Source of the DNA: Colwellia sp.
GTDB lineage: Bacteria; Pseudomonadota; Gammaproteobacteria; Enterobacterales; Alteromonadaceae
NCBI GenBank assembly: GCA_013215655.1
Contig: JABSOX010000036.1
Span: 1-51,377 of the forward strand
DNA length: 51,377 bases
Reading direction: 5' to 3'
In this document: in pieces, positions 1 to 8,774 of the stretch
Layout: every line of letters begins with the position of its first letter
Numbering within the stretch: position 1 is the first letter of the stretch
Notes under the pieces: model-generated
Told to the model about the DNA's origin: nothing
The model's input: the letters and a program-made list of their open reading frames with translations, nothing else
The model's database searches: none
Made by a program: the position numbers and the translations under genes

Positions 1-530
1 AAGGTGACATGCAAATCATCGCGCAAATGTTACGCAACATGGAAGCACAAGGTCAGAAGATTGAATTTAAAGCACCATTAGTTGTCGCGCCACCAACATA
101 CAACATTGTTGATGAGCTTAAAGCTGAAGGCGACTGGGATATTTTACAAAAGTATTCAGGTTTTGAATTTGATGATGCACACCCCAAAGGTGCTGCTCGT
201 ACTAAGTACGAAAATATCATGTACCTTGAACGCCCAGGTTGTAACTTATGTATGGGTAACCAAGAGAAAGCTGAACCAGGCGATACGGTTATTGCTACTT
301 CTACACGTTTGTTCCAAGGTCGTGTAGTAGCAGATACTGCCGAGAAGAAAGGTGAATCATTATTGGGTTCAACACCGCTAGTTGTGCTTTCAACTATGTT
401 GGGTCGCTTCCCTACCCTTGAAGAGTATAAAAGTGCTGTAGACGGTATAAACTTAACTAAGTTCACTCCTCCGACACATGAGTTGAGCACTAAGTTTACT
501 GCTCAAGCTGTACCGGTTAAAATGGTATAA
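1..530 (+). CDS. acnB: Aconitate hydratase B, C-terminal part (truncated by window start)
   Basis: This is the last ~175 residues of the bifunctional aconitase / 2-methylisocitrate dehydratase of the TCA cycle, a cytosolic [4Fe-4S] enzyme. The reading frame is open to the window edge, so the first in-frame ATG at position 9 is internal and the true start lies outside. The motif PGCNLCMGNQ carries two of the three cysteines that bind the iron-sulfur cluster in AcnB. It is followed by the TSTRLFQGR segment and the family's usual C-terminal region ending in KFTPP. The stop at 528-530 is followed 30 bp later by a strong terminator, so acnB ends its transcription unit here. Identification is secure because the C-terminal domain of AcnB is highly conserved. 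Confidence 0.96.
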   Translation, partial: GDMQIIAQMLRNMEAQGQKIEFKAPLVVAPPTYNIVDELKAEGDWDILQKYSGFEFDDAHPKGAARTKYENIMYLERPGCNLCMGNQEKAEPGDTVIATSTRLFQGRVVADTAEKKGESLLGSTPLVVLSTMLGRFPTLEEYKSAVDGINLTKFTPPTHELSTKFTAQAVPVKMV

Positions 531-559
531 ACCATAGTGTGTAAGTAGAATAAACATGA

Positions 560-590
560 GGGGTTGCTTTAATAAGTAGCCCCTTTTTTT
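560..590 (+). terminator. Rho-independent terminator of acnB
   Basis: The arms GGGGTTGCTT (560-569) and AAGTAGCCCC (574-583) form a ten-pair stem (two G-U pairs) with loop TAAT. The T-run 584-590 follows directly. The reverse strand has no T-run, so it serves only the plus-strand acnB. Confidence 0.85.
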
Positions 591-626
591 ATAACTATTA
601 TTTTTACTGACTATTGCCTTTTAACG

Positions 627-3347
627 CTAAAAACTATAAGAAAAATCTAGATACAGAGTTCGTCCTTGAATAAATAATTCATCCGCATAAAAAAATGGCC
701 AACCTAGAGCACTATTGTTCGGTGGTGTGCCATCAAATAAATTAAGTGCACCTATCGATATCCGAGCATGCTTATTTAATACTTTTTGTATGTGCAAATT
801 AGCAACCACATATTCGTTTAATTGAATATTATTTTCCGACATTGATGGGTAGTATTTTAGGCTTAATTGACTTTTCCAGTCACCTTTGTACCATTTAAAT
901 GCGGTATAAAGCTGCCCTTCACTTACCCCAAGATCACCTGAAACATCTTCATAACCCTCTCCTGGGATAAACTCAACATTATGAAAAACTGTCGCACTTA
1001 AACGTGTTATCCATTTAAATTCTCCATATTTTTTTGTTTGCCATGAACGATCATATTCAATATCAAACCCTGCGGTTTTAGTGCCAGAAAAGTTATCATA
1101 ACTTTTAAGAATTCGTATTAATTCACCTTGCTGATCGCGAATAACTTGTCCACTGACATTGTGTTCTTTTTCACGAATAAGTAATTCTTCGTTCGATAAT
1201 AAATTAATTTCATTATCGTAATATTGATAATACAAGTTAAGGTGAAAACGTGAATCTTGTTTACTCTCATAAGTAAACCCAGCAGTGTAAGATGCTGAGG
1301 ATTCGGCCTCAAGATTTTCATTGCCACGAATAACCGCTTCAACAGTAACCGGCTGACAAGGATGGTTTGAAGCTAGTTCATCAACCAATTGATGTTGATC
1401 AGCGGTGCCATCATTGTCTAAATCCCCCGCAGCGTCACATCGTATATTATCGCGAACGTAGGCAAAGGACTGATTGGCATTACTAAATAGTTCATACAAG
1501 CTCGGCGCTCTAAACCCGGTTCCTGCCGATGCTCGAAAAATAAGATCAGGGCTATAGCGATAAGTAATGCCTAACTTAGGGTTTAAGGTATCGCCAAAGT
1601 CACTGTAATGATCGTAACGAATAGATAAATTAAGATTTACGAGCTTAGTAACATCAAGAGATGTTTCTGCAAATGCTGAAAATATCTCTCGTTGTCCCTT
1701 AGCACTGCCGCCGCCAGCACGGCCATCAATCACATTATCAGCAAATTCATCTTGAAAAACACTCGTATAATCATGTTCAACATACTCAATACCAAAAACG
1801 GTGTCGTGTTCACTAGCATCTTTACCAAATAAGTTAGTATGCAAGGTATAATTGGCACCTTGATATTCGAATTTTGCAGTGAAAGCAGAATCAATAGCAA
1901 AGCTTTTAGCCAATATGGGGCTAGTAGCTTGATTAACAGCAAAAACATCAAAACTGCCATCGTTAATTGCTGCTTGTAATAAATCTCGCCTAACCAAACC
2001 ACGTGTTAACGAATCCGCATGATTACTATTATAAAAAATGGAAAATTGATAGCGTTTCTTGCTCAAAAACTCACCAGAAGCCCCTGCATAAAAGTTTAAC
2101 ATTTTATCGGTATTCTCTGTTTTTCTCACTTCCCCTAAAACATTACGATAAAAAAGCTCTAAATCAAAAGGCCCATCAATAAAGGTATCATCACTACCGT
2201 CAAAGTCACTATCAAAGGCAAGTGTTTGCCCTTGTGTCGGATTATTAATATTACTTGCTGACATCGTCGGTAAAAATTCAAGACCGCCAACCGTAGGGGT
2301 TGGCGCGCCGATGCCAACGGATTTATTGATACTAAAATCTAGATGAGCATATAACTGATTTTCATTACTGTATTGCCAATTACCGTCTAACATGGCAGAG
2401 CTATTTTCAGTCTCTGGAATTAATTGTAGAAACTGGGCAAAGTTTAATTTACAAAAGTCATTATCAATTACAGAATTGGGAAAATCACTTGTTCCTAACG
2501 CTGTCGGACACCGGTCATCGGCGACAACTTTAGACAATAGTTGTCCTGTCTCTGGGAGACGGGCATTAATTCGATAACTGCCGGGGTAACCATAACGACT
2601 CAGTCCTTCTTGCGCTAATTTGACATCACGTGCGTAAATTGCTGATTTTTTTTGATGCTCTGCAGAATAAGTGATATTGGCAACATTGGTAGTAATACCG
2701 CCATAAAAACCAGCATAAAACTCTTCACCACCATTGGTACTGGGTTCAACAATAGATAAGCTCAAATGATTTGCTTCAATGTTTTTCCGTAAAATAATAT
2801 TAACAACACCACCAATAGCATCTGCGCCATAAATAGAAGACGCGCCATCTTTTAAAATTTCAATGCTTTCAATCGCAGATAAGGGAATTAAATTTATATT
2901 CTGCGCATCTGGAATCGCTGCAGAATTAGCAATACGATGACCATTAATTAAAATCAACGTACGTTGTTCACCTAAACCACGTAAATTAAGAGTTGCTTGA
3001 CCTTGAGCTGTACCACCGGCAGATTCACGACGCGAACCATGAGTATTGAGTGTACTTGCTCTTAAAACATCGGCTAAACGCGTAGCACCACTGTTATCTA
3101 TATCTTCTCTGGAAATTACCGTCACTGGTGATGCGAATTCACTGTCGATACCTTTTAAACGAGAGCCTGTCACTTCTATACGTTCAATTTTTTCTACTTG
3201 CTCTGATTTAGCAACATCATTGTTTTCAGCATATCCCCAGGTATTTGCATGTAAAGGTTTAATAATTAATATTATTGGCATAATGGCGGCCAATTTGACG
3301 CAGCTTTTAATTAATTGAAGTAATATTTTAGGAATGTTTTTCATCAT
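627..3347 (-). CDS. TonB-dependent outer-membrane receptor
   Basis: A 906-residue outer-membrane active transporter energised by TonB/ExbBD; the substrate cannot be told from sequence. Residues 1-35 form a signal peptide (KNIPKIL, a hydrophobic stretch, then LHA-N). After a short acidic linker comes IERIEVTGSR, the usual start of the plug domain. The plug runs to about residue 190 (SPVTVISREDI, LNLRGLGEQRTLILINGHR, ILKDGASSIYGADAIGGVVNIIL). The rest is the 22-stranded barrel, ending in the C-terminal phenylalanine (LDFSYSF) needed for barrel insertion. The plug wording is typical of the large Alteromonadales receptors for peptides or glycans rather than classical siderophore receptors (inference). 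The gene starts 6 bp after the stop of the AraC gene upstream, with no good ribosome-binding site, suggesting translational coupling and AraC control. Confidence 0.93.
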   Translation of the reverse strand: MMKNIPKILLQLIKSCVKLAAIMPIILIIKPLHANTWGYAENNDVAKSEQVEKIERIEVTGSRLKGIDSEFASPVTVISREDIDNSGATRLADVLRASTLNTHGSRRESAGGTAQGQATLNLRGLGEQRTLILINGHRIANSAAIPDAQNINLIPLSAIESIEILKDGASSIYGADAIGGVVNIILRKNIEANHLSLSIVEPSTNGGEEFYAGFYGGITTNVANITYSAEHQKKSAIYARDVKLAQEGLSRYGYPGSYRINARLPETGQLLSKVVADDRCPTALGTSDFPNSVIDNDFCKLNFAQFLQLIPETENSSAMLDGNWQYSNENQLYAHLDFSINKSVGIGAPTPTVGGLEFLPTMSASNINNPTQGQTLAFDSDFDGSDDTFIDGPFDLELFYRNVLGEVRKTENTDKMLNFYAGASGEFLSKKRYQFSIFYNSNHADSLTRGLVRRDLLQAAINDGSFDVFAVNQATSPILAKSFAIDSAFTAKFEYQGANYTLHTNLFGKDASEHDTVFGIEYVEHDYTSVFQDEFADNVIDGRAGGGSAKGQREIFSAFAETSLDVTKLVNLNLSIRYDHYSDFGDTLNPKLGITYRYSPDLIFRASAGTGFRAPSLYELFSNANQSFAYVRDNIRCDAAGDLDNDGTADQHQLVDELASNHPCQPVTVEAVIRGNENLEAESSASYTAGFTYESKQDSRFHLNLYYQYYDNEINLLSNEELLIREKEHNVSGQVIRDQQGELIRILKSYDNFSGTKTAGFDIEYDRSWQTKKYGEFKWITRLSATVFHNVEFIPGEGYEDVSGDLGVSEGQLYTAFKWYKGDWKSQLSLKYYPSMSENNIQLNEYVVANLHIQKVLNKHARISIGALNLFDGTPPNNSALGWPFFYADELFIQGRTLYLDFSYSF

Positions 3348-3353
3348 AAATAG

Positions 3354-4526
3354 TTAACTAGCAGCCAATGATTGATATTGCAATTGTCGAAATTGTTGAG
3401 GGGTCATTTGGGTATGTTGTTTGAATAATCGATTGAAGGTAGAGCTAGAGCGGAAGCCAGAATCAATGGCGATACCTTCAAGTTTTGCATGTCGATTTTC
3501 AGTTTGTAACAACCTGATTTTAACCTCTTCAACACGATAGTAATTAACATAGTTATAGAAGCTTTGATTCAGTTTTTGGTTCAAAATAAGTGATAAGGTT
3601 CTTTGTGGTAATTGTGCTTTTCCAGCCAACTCCTTTAAACCCATATTAGGGTCTAAATAAGGTTTCTTTTCATGCATTAATGTTGTCAACTGAGCTAAAT
3701 AATCGGTCAATTGTTGTGGCTCAATATCATCAAGAGCAGGTTTTTTACTTGATTGATATCCAACGTGTGACACCTCATCATTATCTTGTTGTTGATCAAA
3801 ATGAAAGTGGCAATTAAAAATTTCAGGTGTTAATAAACAATATAAAGCAGCCCAAACAGCAAAAATATTCACTCCTAAATAAAACCAACGGTCAAAATTG
3901 CCTAAATATAATGAAAAAGCCGTAAAACTATCAAAGCTAAATAATAGAAAACCGGTAGTGAAGATAATGAAAATACCAGATATAAAACGATTTAACCAAG
4001 TAAAGCCGAGTTGTTCTGTCGTTGAATAGTGCTCAGCAAGCCAAAATTTATATTGTCGTAACTTATCAATGGCCATTCCCAAATAAATAGTGAACTGACA
4101 TAACAAAAATAAACCGGTGATATTTTCAATATTAACTTTCCAAGGCAAAGTATTAATAAGTTCATACTCAACACCTGAATAGAAAAAAGAGAGATATAAA
4201 AAAGCTAAAAACACCAAAAACATCGGGAGAAAATGAAGATAATCATTGTTATTTAATTGGCTAGCATTGTGAATAAAAGCGCAAGTATAGAGATAAATAA
4301 GTGGCGCTAAACCAAAAAATAAACTTTCAATGACAAGAATGTAGGTAATCGTGTCTGTTTGGTCTAAATTATCGCGCAGAATAATAGCGGAAAAAAATAA
4401 CAAAAAGGTAGAAAAAATGACATTGGTGGCTCGTTTTTGATGTTTCGAAAAATAAACATGCAAACTCACGCCAATTAAGACTAAAGCAGCAAATAAATTT
4501 AAGAATTCAAAAATACTTAGTGTCAT
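3354..4526 (-). CDS. AraC-family regulator with multi-pass membrane N-terminus
   Basis: The 390-residue protein has about seven hydrophobic segments in residues 1-240 (beginning FLNLFAALVLIGVSLHVYF), a charged linker (FDQQQDNDEVS), and a C-terminal AraC/XylS DNA-binding domain at about 290-385. That domain has the paired helix-turn-helix signature (LKELAGKAQLPQRTLSLILN; GIAIDSGFRSSSTFNRLFKQ; TPQQFRQLQ). Regulators of this shape are common in Alteromonadales and are thought to sense a signal at the membrane; the ligand is unknown. It sits directly upstream of and in the same direction as the TonB receptor, which it probably controls, and is divergent from the beta-propeller gene at 4661. A paralogous regulator lies at 31766-32974. 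Confidence 0.9.
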   Translation of the reverse strand: MTLSIFEFLNLFAALVLIGVSLHVYFSKHQKRATNVIFSTFLLFFSAIILRDNLDQTDTITYILVIESLFFGLAPLIYLYTCAFIHNASQLNNNDYLHFLPMFLVFLAFLYLSFFYSGVEYELINTLPWKVNIENITGLFLLCQFTIYLGMAIDKLRQYKFWLAEHYSTTEQLGFTWLNRFISGIFIIFTTGFLLFSFDSFTAFSLYLGNFDRWFYLGVNIFAVWAALYCLLTPEIFNCHFHFDQQQDNDEVSHVGYQSSKKPALDDIEPQQLTDYLAQLTTLMHEKKPYLDPNMGLKELAGKAQLPQRTLSLILNQKLNQSFYNYVNYYRVEEVKIRLLQTENRHAKLEGIAIDSGFRSSSTFNRLFKQHTQMTPQQFRQLQYQSLAAS

Positions 4527-4544
4527 AAAGAGAGGTTTTATTGA

Positions 4545-4571
4545 AAACTATCTCATAGTAGTAGATAGTTT
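4545..4571. promoter_or_regulatory. Inverted repeat in divergent AraC / beta-propeller promoter region
   Basis: Perfect 9-bp arms AAACTATCT and AGATAGTTT are separated by 9 bp, 18 bp upstream of the AraC start and 90 bp upstream of the GTG of the plus-strand gene. It is either an operator for a dimeric regulator or a 5'-leader stem-loop of the AraC mRNA. AraC proteins themselves usually bind direct repeats, so the binding protein is uncertain. Confidence 0.5.
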
Positions 4572-4660
4572 GATTAAAGACTACTCTTGATTAGATTATT
4601 TAAGTCATTGTATTAATTTAACTAAAGTTTAACTAACTTATTAAAAGAAGAGCACTAAAA

Positions 4661-6553
4661 GTGTCACAACCTTTACCTGAAAAAATAAAGCCTATACCGC
4701 AGTCCAAGCCTCCTTTTGGCTCAGGGATCATTCATTATCCACATTTGGGTTTAGCCGTCAGTTTATTACTAATCATCAAATTTTCTGTATTTTATATTTT
4801 ATCTTTAGCACCAGTTGATGAAATTGAGCATTATCAATACCATCAGGATTTGGTTAACTTTAAGGGCTATATCAATCAAGTAAAATTATTGCCTGAAACT
4901 TCGAAAATTATCTTTAGTGCTAAAACTAAAGGGACTGAGCATTATCAACTTTATCTCCAGTCAACATCCTCCTCAACAAAAAAAGAACAGTTACTATCAA
5001 CAGCAAAAAACACACATTATTGGTTAATCGCTTGGTCAAAGGGTTCAAATACATTAGCTTATATACGCGAAAACCATAATAGCTGTGACATATACACCGC
5101 CAACATAAATGAGCGTAATCATTTAGATAACGAACAGAAAATATTTTCGTGTGAGCAACAAGATACTTATGACTTAAGCTGGAGCCATAACGGGAAAACA
5201 CTCTATTTTTTAGCAAAAAAACACCTTGGTCAATCAGCAACATTGCCCGACTCGCCTGCCCTTACCAAGTTATATCAATTTAATTTAAACAATAAAAGTA
5301 TTGAACTGTTTTCAGCCAAAGATCATGAAAATGAGTACATAGTCAGTGCTTCACCTGATGGTAAATGGCTAGTAACTATTGAAAATAAAAATGGAATTCG
5401 TTGGCAAGTATATTTATACAATATCACCAGCCGCGAAAAGAAATTATTGTTAGCAACCGGCTTACATATTAACGATGTCTCTTGGTCGACAACCAGCAAA
5501 CACATTTTATTAGCGACCAGTGAGGGGCCTAAATATTTATCACTATTAGGAGAGGTATACTCTTTATTAGCTGACAATAAAAATATCGATACCATTAGCG
5601 CAAACTACTCTCAAAGCGATAATACCGTCATCGTTAATACCATTAAATGGCAGCATACTTTATGGCAATATACTTTATGGCAAGATATCAATTCAGCTCA
5701 AATACACTCAAATACAAATAAGTTGAAAAATTTAGCCTCAAACACAACACCACAGCGATTAAAAGCAATTCAAAAATCGACAGAAAACTATTTTCCAGCT
5801 TATGCGAATACCAGCCGACAACTTGTTTATGTCACTAGTATCAACAGCAAAACTGAAATTATGCTATTAGACGAGCATGGCAATGAAATTCAACTCACCA
5901 ATCAAACACCTTATGACTTTAGTTTAACGCAATTGAAATGGTCAAAAGATGATACACAAATCATGTTCTCAGCCAACCATGCGCTCTATTTATTAAACAT
6001 AAGAACAGGCGTAATCACCCGAATTACAGATAAAAGTTATGAGGTAGACACCCCTAGTTGGTCTAGCGATGGTCGTCACATCTATTTTACTGCGAATAAA
6101 AGTGGTGATTGGCAAGTTTGGCGTATTAACCTTGCTGGAGAGGATTTAACTCAAATAACACAACACGGAGGGGCTGGTGCAAAAGAGTCTGTTGATGGCA
6201 AAACACTTTATTTTCATAAATATGAACAAGAGGGTTTATGGAAAAAGTCATTAGTAGATAATACACTTCAGCCACTCAACAATACCGAAACATTATTAAT
6301 AGATGACTTTTCCCGTTCAGGCTATGTCAGCTGGCAAGTATTTACACAGGGTATTTATTATCATAGTTTTACTGACCGTAAGTCGGCAATTAACTATTGG
6401 CATTTTGCAGAAAGCCATTCACGGTTAATAATGGTGAAAAATGATAAGAAGCTTAACCTTAGCCACTTTAGTGTCACTAGTGATCAGCAACTTATCACAG
6501 TTTTACACAGTACTTATCAAAGTAAGATACAACTATTAAGTAAGATGAAGTAA
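4661..6553 (+). CDS. Membrane-anchored TolB/WD40-like beta-propeller protein
   Basis: The 630-residue protein has a short cytoplasmic N-terminus, one membrane segment at about 27-50 (GLAVSLLLIIKFSVFYILSLA), and a long periplasmic part. That part contains recurring beta-propeller blades of the PD40/TolB type, for example LSWSHNGKTLYFLAK, VSASPDGKWLVTIE, LKWSKDDTQIMFSAN and PSWSSDGRHIYFTANKSGDWQVWRI. This matches the periplasmic half of CadC-like transmembrane regulators, but the cytoplasmic winged-helix DNA-binding domain normally ahead of the membrane segment is absent, and the short upstream gap cannot hold one. It may therefore be a sensor or scaffold working with the divergent AraC protein (inference). 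The start is GTG, preceded by AGAAGAG at a good distance. Confidence 0.75.
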   Translation: MSQPLPEKIKPIPQSKPPFGSGIIHYPHLGLAVSLLLIIKFSVFYILSLAPVDEIEHYQYHQDLVNFKGYINQVKLLPETSKIIFSAKTKGTEHYQLYLQSTSSSTKKEQLLSTAKNTHYWLIAWSKGSNTLAYIRENHNSCDIYTANINERNHLDNEQKIFSCEQQDTYDLSWSHNGKTLYFLAKKHLGQSATLPDSPALTKLYQFNLNNKSIELFSAKDHENEYIVSASPDGKWLVTIENKNGIRWQVYLYNITSREKKLLLATGLHINDVSWSTTSKHILLATSEGPKYLSLLGEVYSLLADNKNIDTISANYSQSDNTVIVNTIKWQHTLWQYTLWQDINSAQIHSNTNKLKNLASNTTPQRLKAIQKSTENYFPAYANTSRQLVYVTSINSKTEIMLLDEHGNEIQLTNQTPYDFSLTQLKWSKDDTQIMFSANHALYLLNIRTGVITRITDKSYEVDTPSWSSDGRHIYFTANKSGDWQVWRINLAGEDLTQITQHGGAGAKESVDGKTLYFHKYEQEGLWKKSLVDNTLQPLNNTETLLIDDFSRSGYVSWQVFTQGIYYHSFTDRKSAINYWHFAESHSRLIMVKNDKKLNLSHFSVTSDQQLITVLHSTYQSKIQLLSKMK

Positions 6554-6575
6554 CTAACTTTACTAAGAGCGATAA

Positions 6576-7052
6576 TTAAGAAAAGTCACCAACAGTATAA
6601 CTTCCAGCGACAGCACCGAAACTCAATGCTATTCGATTCCAAGCATTAATGCTCGTGATCACTAATGTCAGATCGACAATCTGCTGGTCACTATAATATT
6701 TTTGCATGCCCTCAAATAATGTAGCTGTAACACCATTTTTAGCGATTAACGTATTAGCTTCTGCCCAAGCTAAAGCGGCACACTCTTCTTTACTATAAAA
6801 TGGTGTTTCTCGCCAAGCATTTAAAGCATAAAGTCGTTGCTCACTTTCGCCAGCAGATCGAGCATCTTTAGTATGCATATCAATACAATAGGCACAGCCA
6901 TTTATTTGAGAGACTCTGGTTTTAAGTAAATGTACAAGCTGTTCAGGTAACGTTTTATCTATTTTTTGGCAATTATTGAGATGTTTTTCCATAACAAACA
7001 TGGCATTCATGCCCTGTGGTGAAACGTTTAAATAATTTAATCTTGGTGTCAT
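6576..7052 (-). CDS. Carboxymuconolactone decarboxylase / AhpD-like family protein
   Basis: The 158-residue protein belongs to the alkylhydroperoxidase-D-like family. The key motif C53-A-Y-C56-xxx-H60 (GCAYCIDMHTKDA) holds the redox-active cysteine pair and proton-relay histidine. The rest (RLYALNAWRETPFYSKEECAALAWAEANTL; INAWNRIALSF) is typical of small peroxidase-like members often called AhpD family proteins. They are expected to reduce peroxides or act as small redox enzymes in the cytoplasm; the true substrate is unknown. An ATG 12 bp further upstream is in frame, but the GGAG inside that leader sits 6 bp before the second ATG, so the start at 7052 is preferred. The AraC gene is divergent at 7145 and may regulate it. 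Confidence 0.88.
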   Translation of the reverse strand: MTPRLNYLNVSPQGMNAMFVMEKHLNNCQKIDKTLPEQLVHLLKTRVSQINGCAYCIDMHTKDARSAGESEQRLYALNAWRETPFYSKEECAALAWAEANTLIAKNGVTATLFEGMQKYYSDQQIVDLTLVITSINAWNRIALSFGAVAGSYTVGDFS

Positions 7053-7144
7053 TTTATTCTCCATTTAAGGTTTGTTTCGATATAATCACCAATAAGATTA
7101 AGGTAATAACAACGTAAAAAATTGGATAAAAACGACAAATATTA

Positions 7145-7966
7145 ATGACAGACTTAAAAAAGATTCAATTAAAAATGTATACACCTTGTGCCAAATTACA
7201 AGATTTTGTACAAACTATTTGGTTGGCTAAAAATAGCGAAAATAGGCAAAAACTAAACTTTAAAATACTCAGTGATTGTGGTTCAGGCTTAATACTAAAC
7301 TTTGGTGATAGTATTTGTTACCAGACAAAAAACAAGCAGTTGATTGCAAATAAAGAATGTACTACTTTGGGCCCTAGTACTGACTTAATCACCATTACCT
7401 TTAATAATAACATTCATTGTTTTGGTATTAGGTTTTTCCCTGCAACCGGCCATCACTTTTTTAATGTTACTATGGAAAAATTAAAGGGAGATATACTTCT
7501 AACAACAAAGCAGCACTTTAATAACAGCACTTGTCTTTATCAAAACCTGACGAATTTACTCGCAGAGGGTGTAAGTGATGAAAAAATCATAACCACCATA
7601 GAAAATCATTTACTTGAACTCTTAAAAATTAGTCAAATAAAACAGCAAAAGTTACTCACTAATATTTTATCCGCCATCAATAACGACAACGTTGCCAATG
7701 TCTCCCAGCTATGTAATGAATTTTCTATTTCTTTAAGAGATTTACAACGTTTATTTAAAACCTATATAGGCATTACACCTAACGCTTATATGCGCATCAA
7801 TAAAATTAGAAAGATAAAAACAACGATTGCAAACAACCAGTTTAAATCGCTGACACAACTGTCAAACGATTATGACTATTTTGACCAAGCACATTTTATT
7901 CGAGAGTTTAAAACCTTTATGGAAGAGACTCCTAAAAAGTATTATCAATTAAAAGCTAATAAGTAA
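7145..7966 (+). CDS. AraC-family transcriptional regulator
   Basis: The 273-residue soluble regulator has an N-terminal ~150-residue ligand-type domain (YTPCAKLQDFVQTIWLAKN, CFGIRFFPATGHHFF), resembling the DUF6597 sensor found in AraC proteins. The C-terminal DNA-binding domain spans about 165-268 (VSQLCNEFSISLRDLQRLFKTYIGITPNAYMRINKIRK; DYDYFDQAHFIREFKTFMEETPKKYY). It is divergent from the AhpD-like gene with 92 bp between starts, so it probably regulates that gene and itself. The target and inducer are unknown. Confidence 0.87.
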   Translation: MTDLKKIQLKMYTPCAKLQDFVQTIWLAKNSENRQKLNFKILSDCGSGLILNFGDSICYQTKNKQLIANKECTTLGPSTDLITITFNNNIHCFGIRFFPATGHHFFNVTMEKLKGDILLTTKQHFNNSTCLYQNLTNLLAEGVSDEKIITTIENHLLELLKISQIKQQKLLTNILSAINNDNVANVSQLCNEFSISLRDLQRLFKTYIGITPNAYMRINKIRKIKTTIANNQFKSLTQLSNDYDYFDQAHFIREFKTFMEETPKKYYQLKANK

Positions 7967-8000
7967 CCTACTCCCTGGATAAGTAGAATAGTTACTTTTT
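7961..8000. terminator. Hairpin between convergent genes
   Basis: Nested arms AAGTAAC (7961-7967) / GTTACTT (7991-7997) and CTACT / AGTAG are followed by a T-run on the plus strand. The hairpin overlaps the ends of both the AraC gene and the lipoprotein gene, so it could stop transcription in either direction. The internal loop makes it moderate. Confidence 0.5.
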
Positions 8001-8327
8001 ACACTCAACATTAGCATGAAGTGATGATTGGATAAGATTTGGTAAACCTTCGCGATCATTAAAGCCTTCAATACCCTGAAGAACTTCGAGGGTATAACCA
8101 TACTGACCACAAATTTGATATGAGCGCCTCATCAGAAAAGTCGCCAATTGGCTAAAATAAGTATCATTTTTAGGGATGACTTCGAGGTGATATTTATTGT
8201 CTGCCAATTTTTTTTCTTTAAATTGCAGATTATGATCAAAGTCCCACTGTGAATTATTGTTAGCATTGTTTGAACTTGCACATGCGGATAACAAAGCAAC
8301 AGCAAGAATTAAAATAAAAATACGCAT
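7992..8327 (-). CDS. Small putative lipoprotein of unknown function
   Basis: The 111-residue protein starts MRIFILILAVALLSAC, a lipoprotein signal peptide with lipobox LSAC, so the mature protein should be lipid-anchored at Cys16. A longer in-frame reading starts 48 bp upstream, but the ATG at 8327 is preceded by AAGGAT at proper spacing and gives the canonical signal, so it is chosen. The mature part begins with an Asn/Ser-rich linker, then a compact domain with two cysteines (YQICGQYGYTLEVL, HANVECKK) that could form a disulfide. The family was not recognised. Confidence 0.75.
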   Translation of the reverse strand: MRIFILILAVALLSACASSNNANNNSQWDFDHNLQFKEKKLADNKYHLEVIPKNDTYFSQLATFLMRRSYQICGQYGYTLEVLQGIEGFNDREGLPNLIQSSLHANVECKK

Positions 8328-8343
8328 AAATATCCTTATAAAA

Positions 8344-8590
8344 TAATGTAGGTCGATTCGAGCGCAGCTCGACAAAGAGTATTGATATTATCCTAAATTC
8401 ATTGTCGAGGTATAAGTTATCAGTTCCCGACATAATGTAGGTCGACACGAGCGCAGCGAGGCTCAACAAATATGGAATAGGTTTCGATAGGTACGGGATA
8501 TTTGTAATGAATTCTTGTCGAGGTACAAGTTATCAGTTCCCGACATAACCTAAGTACCTACATCCATGTAGGCAAACCTCGACCTACAAA
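8344..8590. repeat. Complex intergenic repeat cluster
   Basis: Two copies of a 34-bp unit (8402-8435 and 8515-8548), starting TTGTCGAGGTA and ending TTCCCGACATAA, differ at one position. Two copies of TAATGTAGGTCGA (8344-8356, 8433-8445) each lead into CGAGCGCAG. The inverse CTCGACCTAC at 8578-8587 closes the block, so it is bounded by inverted copies. It has no coding capacity. It resembles mosaic REP-like elements spread through Alteromonadales intergenic regions (inference). A further 110 bp of AT-rich sequence to the pit terminator shows nothing else. Confidence 0.7.
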
Positions 8591-8716
8591 AGAGCGCCAT
8601 TCTTCCTCAATATCGTCACTCCTTCACATCCATGTGATCGTGACATACCATTCGTCCTGAATATACACGAAATTATGCTCCTGCAATTTCGACATACCGT
8701 ACTTCCTATACATAAA

Positions 8717-8744
8717 AGCCCGTGTATTTTTCAATACACGGGCT
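8717..8744 (-). terminator. Terminator of the phosphate transport block
   Basis: Perfect 12-bp arms AGCCCGTGTATT / AATACACGGGCT have a 4-base loop. On the minus strand the stem is followed by TTTTATG, and it lies about 30 bp downstream of the pit stop codon. Confidence 0.85.
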
Positions 8745-8774
8745 CAACTTAATACTAGGTTTTATTTTTGGTAA

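Noticed and set aside
53-490. 145-codon minus-strand ORF opposite acnB
   Set aside because: It lies wholly antisense to strongly conserved aconitase sequence and has no recognisable product.
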